A stretch of DNA of 64,000 nucleotides from Chloroflexota bacterium (GTDB lineage: Bacteria; Chloroflexota; UBA11872): the NCBI GenBank assembly GCA_028874175.1, contig JAPPLN010000113.1, positions 1 through 64,000 of the forward strand, in the 5' to 3' direction. Shown piece after piece: positions 19,131-27,503 of the stretch. The stretch's first letter is position 1; every line of letters starts with the position of its first letter. The position numbers were made by a program, and so were the translations under genes. The notes beneath the pieces are model-generated. The model searched no databases. It saw only the letters and a list, made by a program, of their open reading frames with translations, and was not told where the DNA came from.

Positions 19131-20191
19131 GCGTCCCACTCCGGTTCCACGCCGTAAGCGCGGCCGGTCTCAGCCACGGCGTCCAACAGCCCGGCGGGAT
19201 AGCCGATCCCATGCTTGAAGGCGTCGGCGCGCTTGAGCCATTCGGGTTCGCCGGGGACCAACACGCGGTCGAATCCCTCGGCTGGGCGCAGCGCGTGGAT
19301 CGCGTCAATCGTCTCGTCCATGTCGGCAACGAATTCGGCCAAGGGGCGAAAGGCCTCTACGCGAATGGCCACGAAGACCTGGCCGACGGTACCCAGGTGG
19401 TCGGGCGTTCGATTCACCGCGGCGGTTGCACCCGCCAGGATGCCGGAAAGCGTTTCCATGACGATGCCCAGCCCGAATCCCTTGGGTCCGGCGAAGGGGT
19501 TCAACCAGACGAGCTGATTCGGATCGGTGGTGGGGTTGCCGTCAGCGTCCACGCCAACATCCGCGGGAATCGACTGCCCGGTGGCGGCGGCCACACGAAC
19601 TTTGCCGAGCGCCGAGAAGCCGACGGCCATGTCTGCTACGACCGGATAGTTCTTGCCGGCCGGAAGCGCCCAAGCGATGGGTCCGTTGGTCAGGGCCGGC
19701 GTGCGACTCCCAAAGGCCAGGACGCCGGAGGCGCCGCCGCCGCTGCTGGTAACGAAGGCAACGCAACCGGCCTCCACGGCCTGCAGTGCCCAGTGCGCCG
19801 CTGGACCAAAGTGGCGTCCGTTATGGACGCACACCATTCCGGCCGCGCCGTCGTTCGCCAGGTCGATCGCCCGCTGCATCCCAATTTGCGCCGATACGGC
19901 GCCGGGTGACCCACCGGCGTCCAGTGCCGCCGTTGCGGGCCGTTCCTGGAGAGTCTCGATTTCCGCATTCGGCCGTACCAACCCTGACCGGATTTCAGCC
20001 GTATACGGTGTGACGCGCGTGACACCGTGCGAGAACACCCCCCGCGCGTCAGCCTCAACCAGCACGTCGGCGATCAAGGCAGCCCGGTCTTCGCGCACGC
20101 CGGCTGCGTGCATGACGCTGGTCGTAAACGCGCGCATCCGTTCCACCGGCACACGCTGGCCAACCGCCGCTTGCGCGAAGTCGGCGCTCAC
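19127..20191 (-). CDS. Ldh2-family NAD(P)H-dependent oxidoreductase (paralogue B)
   Basis: Second Ldh2-family enzyme, clearly homologous to its downstream neighbour: DARGVFSHGVTRVTPY, CVHNGRHFGPAAHWALQA and PFAGPKGFGLGIVMETLSG correspond block by block. The sequences differ enough to suggest distinct substrates or stereochemistry rather than a recent duplication. The GTG start overlaps the aminotransferase stop (GTGA) and its own stop overlaps the next start, so translation of all three genes is coupled. Confidence 0.88.
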   Translation of the reverse strand: MSADFAQAAVGQRVPVERMRAFTTSVMHAAGVREDRAALIADVLVEADARGVFSHGVTRVTPYTAEIRSGLVRPNAEIETLQERPATAALDAGGSPGAVSAQIGMQRAIDLANDGAAGMVCVHNGRHFGPAAHWALQAVEAGCVAFVTSSGGGASGVLAFGSRTPALTNGPIAWALPAGKNYPVVADMAVGFSALGKVRVAAATGQSIPADVGVDADGNPTTDPNQLVWLNPFAGPKGFGLGIVMETLSGILAGATAAVNRTPDHLGTVGQVFVAIRVEAFRPLAEFVADMDETIDAIHALRPAEGFDRVLVPGEPEWLKRADAFKHGIGYPAGLLDAVAETGRAYGVEPEWDA

Positions 20192-21384
20192 CGGTTGGCT
20201 GCGATCGAAGCCCGAATCGCTTCGCCCAGCACCTTGACACCCGCGCGAATCTCCTCGTGCGGGGCGTGGCTGAAGGCCAGCCGAATCGCGCCGAGTCCGT
20301 CGCCATCCACTCGAAAGACCGAACCGCTACGGATGAGCACGCGTGATTGCTCACAGCGTCGCATGACGTCGTCCAGCAACTCGGGTCGTCGCAGCGTGAG
20401 CCAGCAGAAAAAGCCGCCGTTCGGTGGGGTCCAGGTTGCGAGGTCGCCGACGTGTTCGTCCAGGGCGGAGAGCATGATGTCGCGACGCTCGCGATAGATG
20501 TCCTGCAGGCGCGCGATCTGCTCTTCCATGTGCTCGCGCATGAATTCCGAAGCCAGGGCAGAGGCGAAGGGGCTGGTGCCGCCATCGGTCTTGAGCGGAA
20601 GGATCCGGTCGGTCAGCGGGGCTGCGGTTAGGATCCAGCCGAGCCGGATACCCGCCCCGAGGATCTTGGAGAAGGTGCCGGCGCGGGTCACCAGGCCGCT
20701 GCCGCCGTCCAGTTCGTACATGGATGGCGGCCGTTCGCCGTCGTAGTGCAGTTCGTAATAGGCATCGTCTTCAAACACGGGCACGCCGTGCCGATGACAG
20801 ACTTGAAGCACCTCGAGGCGCCGTTCACGAGTGATGGTGTTGCCCATCGGATTCTGGAACGTGGGAATCGTGTAGAAGATGGCGGGCTGCCGGGTGGCAA
20901 AGAGCTCGTCCAGGGCATCTGGCTTCGGGCCATGGGCGTCCCAGGCTACGTGCGCGCCGTGGTCGCTGACCCGCCGCACAAACAGGGCGCCGAACGAGGC
21001 GTGGTCCAGAGCGATGATCTGATCGCGGTCGACGAAGGTGCGCAGCACCATGTCGATAGCCTGACTGGACCCATTGGTAATGATGATCTGGTCGCGGTCG
21101 ACCTCAAGTCCCTCAAGGACCCGCAGCTTTTCGCGAACGACGTCAATCAGTTCCAGGCTGCCCTTGCGGCGACCATAGAGCAGGGCCGGGTAGTTTTCGG
21201 GTAGCGCGTTGCGCGCGGCCTCGACCATACCCTCAAGTGGGAGGGCCTCGTTGGCGGGCTGGCCGACCAGCAGATCCGCCACGATGCCATCCGGTGCGCC
21301 GGAGGCGGAAACCATCGTGCCCGGGGCGGCGCGCCGACGAGCCTCTTCACTCAGGCAGCATTCGAAGTCGAAAATCTCAGCCAC
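20188..21384 (-). CDS. PLP-dependent aminotransferase, class I/II
   Basis: Fold-type I aminotransferase of the group containing 2-aminoadipate aminotransferase and the MocR C-terminal domain. Visible motifs are NYPALLYGRRKGSLEL near residue 77, the ITNGSSQAIDMVLR cofactor loop, YTIPTFQNPMGNTIT, VFEDDAYYELHYDG and the PLP lysine in RAGTFSKILGAGIRLGW. It is 398 residues with no DNA-binding domain. The start is GTG, 25 bases after groEL. With the two dehydrogenases downstream it could interconvert an amino acid, an oxo acid and a hydroxy acid; the substrate is unknown. Confidence 0.88.
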   Translation of the reverse strand: MAEIFDFECCLSEEARRRAAPGTMVSASGAPDGIVADLLVGQPANEALPLEGMVEAARNALPENYPALLYGRRKGSLELIDVVREKLRVLEGLEVDRDQIIITNGSSQAIDMVLRTFVDRDQIIALDHASFGALFVRRVSDHGAHVAWDAHGPKPDALDELFATRQPAIFYTIPTFQNPMGNTITRERRLEVLQVCHRHGVPVFEDDAYYELHYDGERPPSMYELDGGSGLVTRAGTFSKILGAGIRLGWILTAAPLTDRILPLKTDGGTSPFASALASEFMREHMEEQIARLQDIYRERRDIMLSALDEHVGDLATWTPPNGGFFCWLTLRRPELLDDVMRRCEQSRVLIRSGSVFRVDGDGLGAIRLAFSHAPHEEIRAGVKVLGEAIRASIAANR

Positions 21385-21409
21385 GGCGCCGTCGGACTGC
21401 GAGGGTCGG

Positions 21410-23095
21410 CTAATAGATGCCGCCCCCCTCCATGTATTCGTCCTCGGGTTTGGTGGCCACCGGAATCGGGCGGTTTTCGCACACGATGGCTTCGGTTGTC
21501 AGCGTCATGATGCCGACGCTTACCGCGGCCCGAATGGCCGCGATCTCGATCGCCGCCGGATCGATGATGCCGCGCTCATAAAGGTCGGTGTAGTCGCCGT
21601 GGACGGCGTCCCAGCCGTGCCAGTCAGGCAACTTGCGGACGCGGTTGACGGTGACCGAGGGGTTAACGCCCGAGTTTCGGGCGATGCGCCGCATGGGTGC
21701 CTCGAGGGCGTCCACTAGGATCCGCGCGCCGACCGCCGCGTCGCCGGTGAGTTCGTCCGCGACCTCCCGTGCCGCCGCCTGCGCGCGGATCAGCGACGCG
21801 CCGCCGCCTGGAACGATGCCTTCGCGCAGGGCCACTTTGACGGCCCCCACGGCATCATCGGCCTTGTCCTTCAGGTGGTTGATTTCTTGTTCAGTGACGC
21901 CGCCCACAGCCACGATGCCCACGGACCCGCCGAGACGAGCGATACGGCGCTCAAGCTTCTTCACGAAGTTCGGGTTGGTCTCTTCCTCCAGCTGCGCGCG
22001 CAACTGGTTTTGGCGATCCTGGATGTCGGCCTCGTGGCCCGCGCCTTCCAGGACGATGGTGGCTTCTCGGTTGGCCACGACACGCTTGCAGAAGCCCAGC
22101 CACTCGAGTGGGACATCCTGCCAGCGGATACCTAGGCTCTCCGACACCACGGTGGCCCCGGTGAGCACGGCCATGTCTTCCAAGAGGTCGCGCATCTCGT
22201 CACCAAACGAGGGCGACTGGATGGCCACCACGTTCAGGTTGCCGCGCAGCTTGTTCTGGAGCACAAACGTCAGGGCGTCGTGTCTCAGAATGTTGGATAC
22301 CAGGAGCAGGTTGCGGTTATCGCTGGACGCGACCTTATCGAGAATGCTGGTTAGCTGGTCGGCGGTTACAAGGTCCTGGTCGGTAAGCAGGACCCTGGCG
22401 TTCTCCAGCGAGCCCTGCATCTTGTGGGTATCCGTGACGAAGTAGGGCGAAATCCAGCCCTTGTCGATCTGCATGCCCTCCACGTAGCGCGGTTCAAGGC
22501 GTTTACCCCAGCGGTGGTAGTCGACCGTGACAAGGCCGTCGCGTCCGACGCGGCTCATGATTTCGCCGACTATTCGGCCGAGTTCGATGTCGTCACCCGA
22601 GATAGTGGCGACGTGACGGATTTCCTCAGCGTTCTCCACGGGCCGCGCGAGGTCACGCAGGCGCTCGATGGCGGCGTCCCGGGCCTTCCACAAGCCCTCG
22701 CGTAGGAGCATGGCGTTGGCGCCCGCGGCGATGTTGTACAGGCCCCGGTGCACAATCGCCTGAGCCAGAACGGTGGCGGTGGTTGTGCCGTCCTCCGTCA
22801 TGGCGTTGGTCTTGGCGGCCGCTTCTTTCATGATCTGGATGCCCAGATCGAGAAGCACGTTGTTTACCCGCTCGATCTCGTTAGCAACAGTCACGCCGTC
22901 ATTCGTGATCTGCGGGGGACGCAGCGTTCGTGCGAACGCCACGTTCCGACCACGAGGCCCGAGCGTGGACCCTACGGTGTTGGCAACGATGTCGATGCCA
23001 GCCCGTAGCGTCTCGCGGGCCTCGTGACCGAAACGAACTTCCTTCTTCTCGGGCGGAGGAAGTTGGTCCCCAATCGTGCCCGGAATTTTGGGCAA
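21410..23095 (-). CDS. groL: GroEL-type chaperonin, divergent
   Basis: Group I chaperonin, 561 residues, with STLGPRGRNVAF, EDGTTTATVLAQAI, an apical domain (EGMQIDKGWISPYF) and REGIVPGGGASLIRA in the expected order. Compared with E. coli GroEL the ATPase residue Asp52 is replaced by alanine (Ala55 here, in VAFARTL), while the equivalents of Asp87 and Asp398 are kept. The C-terminus ends EDEYMEGGGIY without the repeated GGM tail, and a 15-residue extension precedes the usual start. The start is TTG, 9 bases after groES. It may be a specialised paralogue; whether the genome has another groEL cannot be seen. Confidence 0.92.
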   Translation of the reverse strand: MPKIPGTIGDQLPPPEKKEVRFGHEARETLRAGIDIVANTVGSTLGPRGRNVAFARTLRPPQITNDGVTVANEIERVNNVLLDLGIQIMKEAAAKTNAMTEDGTTTATVLAQAIVHRGLYNIAAGANAMLLREGLWKARDAAIERLRDLARPVENAEEIRHVATISGDDIELGRIVGEIMSRVGRDGLVTVDYHRWGKRLEPRYVEGMQIDKGWISPYFVTDTHKMQGSLENARVLLTDQDLVTADQLTSILDKVASSDNRNLLLVSNILRHDALTFVLQNKLRGNLNVVAIQSPSFGDEMRDLLEDMAVLTGATVVSESLGIRWQDVPLEWLGFCKRVVANREATIVLEGAGHEADIQDRQNQLRAQLEEETNPNFVKKLERRIARLGGSVGIVAVGGVTEQEINHLKDKADDAVGAVKVALREGIVPGGGASLIRAQAAAREVADELTGDAAVGARILVDALEAPMRRIARNSGVNPSVTVNRVRKLPDWHGWDAVHGDYTDLYERGIIDPAAIEIAAIRAAVSVGIMTLTTEAIVCENRPIPVATKPEDEYMEGGGIY

Positions 23096-23104
23096 GGCGG
23101 CTCG

Positions 23105-23407
23105 CTAGCTGATGATGGCGAGGACGTCGCGCTCGCTGACGATCAGGTAATCCTCGTCGTCCAGGCGCAACTCGGTTCCCGCGTACTTGGCGTAGAGAAC
23201 CTTGTCGCCTTCCTTGATTTCCAGCGGGATCGTCGTGCCCTCGTCGTTCACACGACCGGACCCAACGGCCAGCACGGTGCCTTCCTGCGGCTTTTCCTTG
23301 GCCGTGTCGGGCAGCACCAGTCCGCTAGCGGTAGTCGTTTCGCGGTCTTCAGGCTGAATCAGCACGCGGTCGCCCAGCGGCTTGACCTTGGTCGCAACCG
23401 TGGCCAT
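23105..23407 (-). CDS. groS: GroES co-chaperonin
   Basis: Ten-kilodalton lid of the GroEL chamber. [27 protein letters not shown] includes the mobile loop ([12 protein letters not shown]), and [14 protein letters not shown] and [13 protein letters not shown] complete the family pattern in 100 residues. A strong GGAGGAG lies six bases before the ATG. It is the first gene of the minus-strand run that continues through groEL, the aminotransferase and two Ldh2 genes. No CIRCE inverted repeat is visible upstream. Confidence 0.96.
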   Translation of the reverse strand: MATVATKVKPLGDRVLIQPEDRETTTASGLVLPDTAKEKPQEGTVLAVGSGRVNDEGTTIPLEIKEGDKVLYAKYAGTELRLDDEDYLIVSERDVLAIIS

Positions 23408-23637
23408 GCAATCTCCTCCGTGGCAGTCCGACGCCAGATTGAACTTCTGCGTCGAGGTTAGGTGGTAGCTGCCGAGTCGTTAGAGGCAGCAGCAGAACAT
23501 GATAGCCGATGCCGTCGCCAGCGCCGCAGAGGACGCGGACGCTCGGCTGACTGATAGTACCTTACCGTCTCTCGTGCCGCGGCGGGTTCGCGTAGCATGC
23601 GGCGTACGTTCCAGTAGCCCGTACGCGGGGTGTTGGT

Positions 23638-24867
23638 GTGACCGCTACGCATGAATCGGACGCCGCTCCCACGTCCTTCGACCTGCTGATCCGTGGCGGA
23701 ACCGTCATCGATCCGGAAGCGGGATCTCCGTATAAGGCCGACGTTGGGGTAAAGGGCGGCCGCATCGCGGCCGTCGGCTCGGACCTGCGCGGGGACGCCG
23801 ACGAGATTGTCGACGCGCGCGGCGCGTATGTCGTCCCTGGCCTCGTCGACTTTCACGTTCACGTGTATTGGGGCGCCACGATCTGGGGCCTGGAGGCTGA
23901 CAAGATTGGCGCCGCCGGTGGAACTACGGCGTTCCTCGACACCGGCAGTGCCGGGGCCATCACGCTCGCGGGGCTGCGCCGCTATGTCATCGAGCCCTCA
24001 CGGACCCGCATTCGGGCACTTGTCCATATCTGCACGGCCGGACTGATTACTACCTTGGGTGAATTGCGCGACCCGCGCTACCTGGACATTGACGGGACCG
24101 TACGCGCGATCGACGAGAATCGAGACATTGCGCCGGGCGTGAAGATTCGGTACTCGGAGAACATCGTTGGCGCAGGCGCGCAGGCTAGGGCCGCGCTCGA
24201 TGCCGCCGTGGAAGCCGCGGAACAGGCCGGGGTCTGGCTGATGGTGCATATCGGCTACACCCCGGAGCCGATCCCGGACATCCTGAAGCGCCTCCGGCCT
24301 GGCGATGTGATCACGCACAGCTACACGCCCCTGGCCGGCGGGCTGGTGGACTTGAGCGCCCGACAAATGTTGCCGGCGGTGATCGCGGCGCGGGACGCGG
24401 GCATCGAGTTCGACATTGGGCATGGCAAGAGCAGCTTTGGATGGCACACGGCCCGAGCCGCGCTGGACTCGGGCTTTCCCCCGGACTACATCAGCTCGGA
24501 CCTGCACCGTGGCTGCGTGCACGGGCCGGCATTCAGCCTGCCCAACGTGATGACCAAGTTTTGGCTGCTCGGGATGCCGCTTGAAGAGATCGTGGCGCGC
24601 TGCACGATTGCACCGGCCCGAAAGCTGGGACTGGACGCTGGCACGCTGCGCGTCGGCGCCGAGGCTGACATTACGGTACTGGCCGTGGACGAAGGTCCGG
24701 TCACGCTGGTCGATTGCACCGGGGCGGAACGAACGTGGGACCGCGAATTGCGCGCCGCGCATACGTTTCGCGCGGGGGTTCGGCTGGATCCCGCGGTCCT
24801 CGGGCCTTCGGAGGAGTTGCCGGTTGAGCTATCGTCGAGGCCAATGACCCGTGACGCAGACGCTTAG
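23638..24867 (+). CDS. Amidohydrolase (dihydroorotase/deacetylase-like)
   Basis: Metal-dependent hydrolase of the amidohydrolase superfamily, 409 residues. It has the N-terminal [14 protein letters not shown], the metal motif [24 protein letters not shown] with a probable carbamylated lysine, metal His in MVHIGYTP and ITHSYTP, and the catalytic Asp in SSDLH. This pattern matches the amidohydrolase/deacetylase group related to AHA_3915 and EF_0837, whose natural substrates are largely unsettled. The start is GTG, divergent from groES, and the gene is monocistronic. Confidence 0.85.
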   Translation: MTATHESDAAPTSFDLLIRGGTVIDPEAGSPYKADVGVKGGRIAAVGSDLRGDADEIVDARGAYVVPGLVDFHVHVYWGATIWGLEADKIGAAGGTTAFLDTGSAGAITLAGLRRYVIEPSRTRIRALVHICTAGLITTLGELRDPRYLDIDGTVRAIDENRDIAPGVKIRYSENIVGAGAQARAALDAAVEAAEQAGVWLMVHIGYTPEPIPDILKRLRPGDVITHSYTPLAGGLVDLSARQMLPAVIAARDAGIEFDIGHGKSSFGWHTARAALDSGFPPDYISSDLHRGCVHGPAFSLPNVMTKFWLLGMPLEEIVARCTIAPARKLGLDAGTLRVGAEADITVLAVDEGPVTLVDCTGAERTWDRELRAAHTFRAGVRLDPAVLGPSEELPVELSSRPMTRDADA

Positions 24868-24869
24868 GC

Positions 24870-25082
24870 CTAGTCCTCGAGGTAGCGCGCCAACGCGGTA
24901 AAGGCGCGGGCCAGTTCCAGGCCCTCTTCCTTTTCCATGTGCATCACCAGGCCGCGCTCGAAGAGTTCCAGCGTGACCGTGCCGTGGGTGGTCTCCTCGG
25001 AGATGGCCACGGAGTCGCTCAGATAGACCTCCTGAAACACGTGCTCGTGCTGGTGGTCGCCGTTCGCTGACGTGCTTTCCAC
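24870..25082 (-). CDS. Small hypothetical protein with His-rich N-terminus
   Basis: I do not recognise this 70-residue protein. The track ORF starts at 25208, but GTG at 25082 has GGAGG nine bases upstream and is preferred. The N-terminus carries DHQHEHVF, a possible metal-binding cluster, followed by two predicted strands (TVTLELFERGLVMHM) and an acidic C-terminal helix. It lies 91 bases downstream of larA on the same strand and converges with the amidohydrolase. Confidence 0.55.
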   Translation of the reverse strand: MESTSANGDHQHEHVFQEVYLSDSVAISEETTHGTVTLELFERGLVMHMEKEEGLELARAFTALARYLED

Positions 25083-25173
25083 GTGATCGATCCTCCGCCG
25101 CGGCCGAACCGCCATCATGGGAAGTCTACTGAGGTTCTGCCGTCGGCGTCTGGCCGTCGGTCGCTCTCCCGGC

Positions 25174-26427
25174 CTAGGCGGCGATATACGGAATCGTGAA
25201 CGGACCACGAGGCAGCACGCAGGCTCTGCCCGAGTCGCCCACGAGCGCGTGGGTGCGGCGGGCTACATCCGGGCAGGGTACGCAGTGGGCGGCGCGAACC
25301 TCGTCGTCGGTCAGCCCATCGGCGCGCAGGTGCACAGTGGCGCTGGCCAGGACTCGCCCAAAGATCTGATTCTGCCATTGGTCGCCTCTCACGCGCGGTG
25401 CGTCGTGGATGGCCTTGACCATTGAACCTGGGGTCTCGTATTCGCGGAGGATGTGAACGAAGTCGCCGTGGCCAGCGCCTTCGCGGCATTCGGCGGCCAT
25501 AACGATGTGTCCGCCGGGACGCACGATCTGCGCTGCGGCATCCATGCCCTTCACGGCCTGGTAGAGGTTGAGATCCAGCGGGTGACCGCCATTGGTGGTG
25601 ACGACGACGTCGTAAGCCTCGGCAACCGGCTGCATCGCCGCTTGAAGCGCTGCTTCGCATCCGGCGTCGTGAGCCGCCTCCAGCTCGCCGGCAAAGATTC
25701 CGGTGATTGCGCCGTCGCCCGCGATCGTGACGTTGAGGGTGAACTCGCAGCCCGCCAAACGTGCCGCTTCCCGCTGCTCCCGGTGGATGGGATTGCCGTC
25801 CAACGTGCCCCAGCGAGCGTTGGGGTGACCGATCATCTCGGCGTCGTGGTTGCGCAAGATGCTCGCTTCGCCCGCGACGCCGGGCAGGACGAGCTTGGCT
25901 CCGCCGCTGAAGCCGGCGAAGAAGTGCGGCTCGATCAGGCCCAGCGTGATGCGAACGTCGGCGTCCAGGTAGCGGCGGTTGATGAGCACGGGGCGCCCCG
26001 ACGAGGTCTGACCGATCTCTCGCAAGCTGGACTGGTCGTGGGCATCGTGATTGATGACCCGCAGTTGGCGGCGTAAACCAGGGCCAAGCATCCGGTCCAA
26101 TTCGTCGTCGCGGGTAGGTCGATGCAGGCCAGTTGCTACGAGCACGTGCATGCGACTGGCCGCGTTGTTGCCTAATTCGCCCAGCAGCGCCTCCAGCATC
26201 AGCCGGTTCGGCGCGGGCCGGGTGCTGTCACTGATCACGACGACAATGGAGCTATCCGTCGGAACCAGGTGGGCCAGCGGCGGACCGGCCATGGGCCGGC
26301 GCAAGGCTTGCCGCAGGGCCTGACTCGGATCGGCGACGCGGGGAGGGTCTCGCGGTTCAATGACGTCCGCGTCCATGGCGAGGTCAATGGGCAAGACGCC
26401 GTCGCCGTAGGCCAGATCAACGCGCAT
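25174..26427 (-). CDS. larA: LarA-family nickel-pincer racemase/epimerase
   Basis: Homologue of the nickel-dependent lactate racemase. SDSTRP and TGLHRPT are followed by EPHFFAGFSGGAK, and the four residues that bind the nickel-pincer cofactor in Lactobacillus LarA (His108, His174, Lys184, His200) align with His102, His168, Lys178 and His194 with identical spacing. The enzyme should therefore bind the cofactor, but the family acts on many 2-hydroxy acids and the substrate is open. No larB, larC or larE cofactor genes are in the window. Upstream, TAAAAT about 30 bases before the ATG may be its -10 element. Confidence 0.85.
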   Translation of the reverse strand: MRVDLAYGDGVLPIDLAMDADVIEPRDPPRVADPSQALRQALRRPMAGPPLAHLVPTDSSIVVVISDSTRPAPNRLMLEALLGELGNNAASRMHVLVATGLHRPTRDDELDRMLGPGLRRQLRVINHDAHDQSSLREIGQTSSGRPVLINRRYLDADVRITLGLIEPHFFAGFSGGAKLVLPGVAGEASILRNHDAEMIGHPNARWGTLDGNPIHREQREAARLAGCEFTLNVTIAGDGAITGIFAGELEAAHDAGCEAALQAAMQPVAEAYDVVVTTNGGHPLDLNLYQAVKGMDAAAQIVRPGGHIVMAAECREGAGHGDFVHILREYETPGSMVKAIHDAPRVRGDQWQNQIFGRVLASATVHLRADGLTDDEVRAAHCVPCPDVARRTHALVGDSGRACVLPRGPFTIPYIAA

Positions 26428-26610
26428 TGGAGAGGATTTCTGGATGACTCTGCGGATTTTAGGCCAGCGACCGCGATTCTCGCAGTTTTCGTGTTAACAT
26501 AACGGTCCCTTTCCGCACGGTGTGCGCGGCGGGAGGCGGCGAAACGCAAGCACCACGCCGCCCGTCGTCAGGGAATACGAGGTCCAAATGCCAGCCACTC
26601 ACCGGCGGCG

Positions 26611-27495
26611 ATGATGCGCGCCAGCGTGGACGACTTTGTCCAGCATCTGAAGACCGAGCGCGGCTTGTCTAAGAACACGCTGGCCGCATACCGAAGCGAT
26701 CTGCGACAGTTCGAAACATTCGTGCGGAAGGCTGGTCATGGCGGCTGGGACGTTCCACCCCAGGTCGTTCGCTCGTTCATGACCGACCTCATTCAGCGCG
26801 AGTACCGCCAGACGTCGCGTGCGCGCAAGCTGGCGGCCGTGAAGGCGCTGTATCGGTACCTGCTGTCCTCGGGGACGGTCACCACCGATCCCACAGCTGG
26901 ATTGGACGGCGCTCGCGTGACGAGGCGTCGTCCCCGCATCATTTCTCCTGCGGAGGTCGAGCGTCTGCTGGAACAGGCGGCGGACGCCTCCACGCCCGAG
27001 CGTATGCGCGACCGCGCGATGCTGGAAGCTCTGTACGCCACCGGAATGCGCGTGTCCGAACTCGTGGGGCTGGACGTGGAAGACGTGGACTGTTGGGAGC
27101 GGGAGATCGTGTTGGGGCGCGACGGCGCCAGCGCCCGCACCGTGCCCCTGACGGAGCGGTCAGCCGAGGCGCTGCAGGCCTACCTGACCAACGGGCGCGA
27201 GAAGCTGCTTCGTCGCGTCGACGAGCCCGCGGTGTTCCTGAACCATCGTGGCAGCCGGCTGACCCGTCAGGGCTTCTGGCTGATCGTCAAGGCCTACGCA
27301 CAGCGCTCGAACATCCAGACGCCAATCACGCCGCACACCCTGCGACACTCCTTCGCTGCCCACCGTCTGCAGGGCGACAGCAGCGTGCGGGAGGTACAGA
27401 AGTTGCTGGGCCATGCCAGCCCGGCGACAACGCAGGTCTACGCCGAACTGGCGCGCGAGAATCGGCCCCAGGCGCCTCGCAGTCCGGGGGCCTGA
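26611..27495 (+). CDS. XerC/XerD-like tyrosine recombinase
   Basis: Site-specific tyrosine recombinase of 294 residues with an N-terminal SAM-like DNA-binding domain (FVQHLKTERGLSKNTLAAYRSDL). The catalytic residues Arg147 (GMRVSE), His242 and Arg245 (PHTLRHSFA), His268 (LGHAS) and Tyr277 (TQVYAEL) are present at XerD spacing. The beta-hairpin lysine (Lys172 of XerD, in GKG) is replaced by Arg170 in LGRDG. It probably resolves chromosome dimers at a dif site, as no phage or integron genes adjoin it. TAACAT upstream at 26495 is a possible -10 element. Confidence 0.88.
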   Translation: MMRASVDDFVQHLKTERGLSKNTLAAYRSDLRQFETFVRKAGHGGWDVPPQVVRSFMTDLIQREYRQTSRARKLAAVKALYRYLLSSGTVTTDPTAGLDGARVTRRRPRIISPAEVERLLEQAADASTPERMRDRAMLEALYATGMRVSELVGLDVEDVDCWEREIVLGRDGASARTVPLTERSAEALQAYLTNGREKLLRRVDEPAVFLNHRGSRLTRQGFWLIVKAYAQRSNIQTPITPHTLRHSFAAHRLQGDSSVREVQKLLGHASPATTQVYAELARENRPQAPRSPGA

Positions 27496-27503
27496 CGCCC
27501 GAG

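Noticed and set aside
23408-23637. Search for a CIRCE heat-shock operator ahead of groES
   Set aside because: No TTAGCACTC-N9-GAGTGCTAA is present; only a 6-bp inverted repeat GCTGCC/GGCAGC near 23468-23490 and a weak TATCAT are seen.
27093-27503. N-terminal extension of the purine nucleoside phosphorylase ORF
   Set aside because: It is an out-of-frame translation of the recombinase gene with an Arg/Gly-rich composition.
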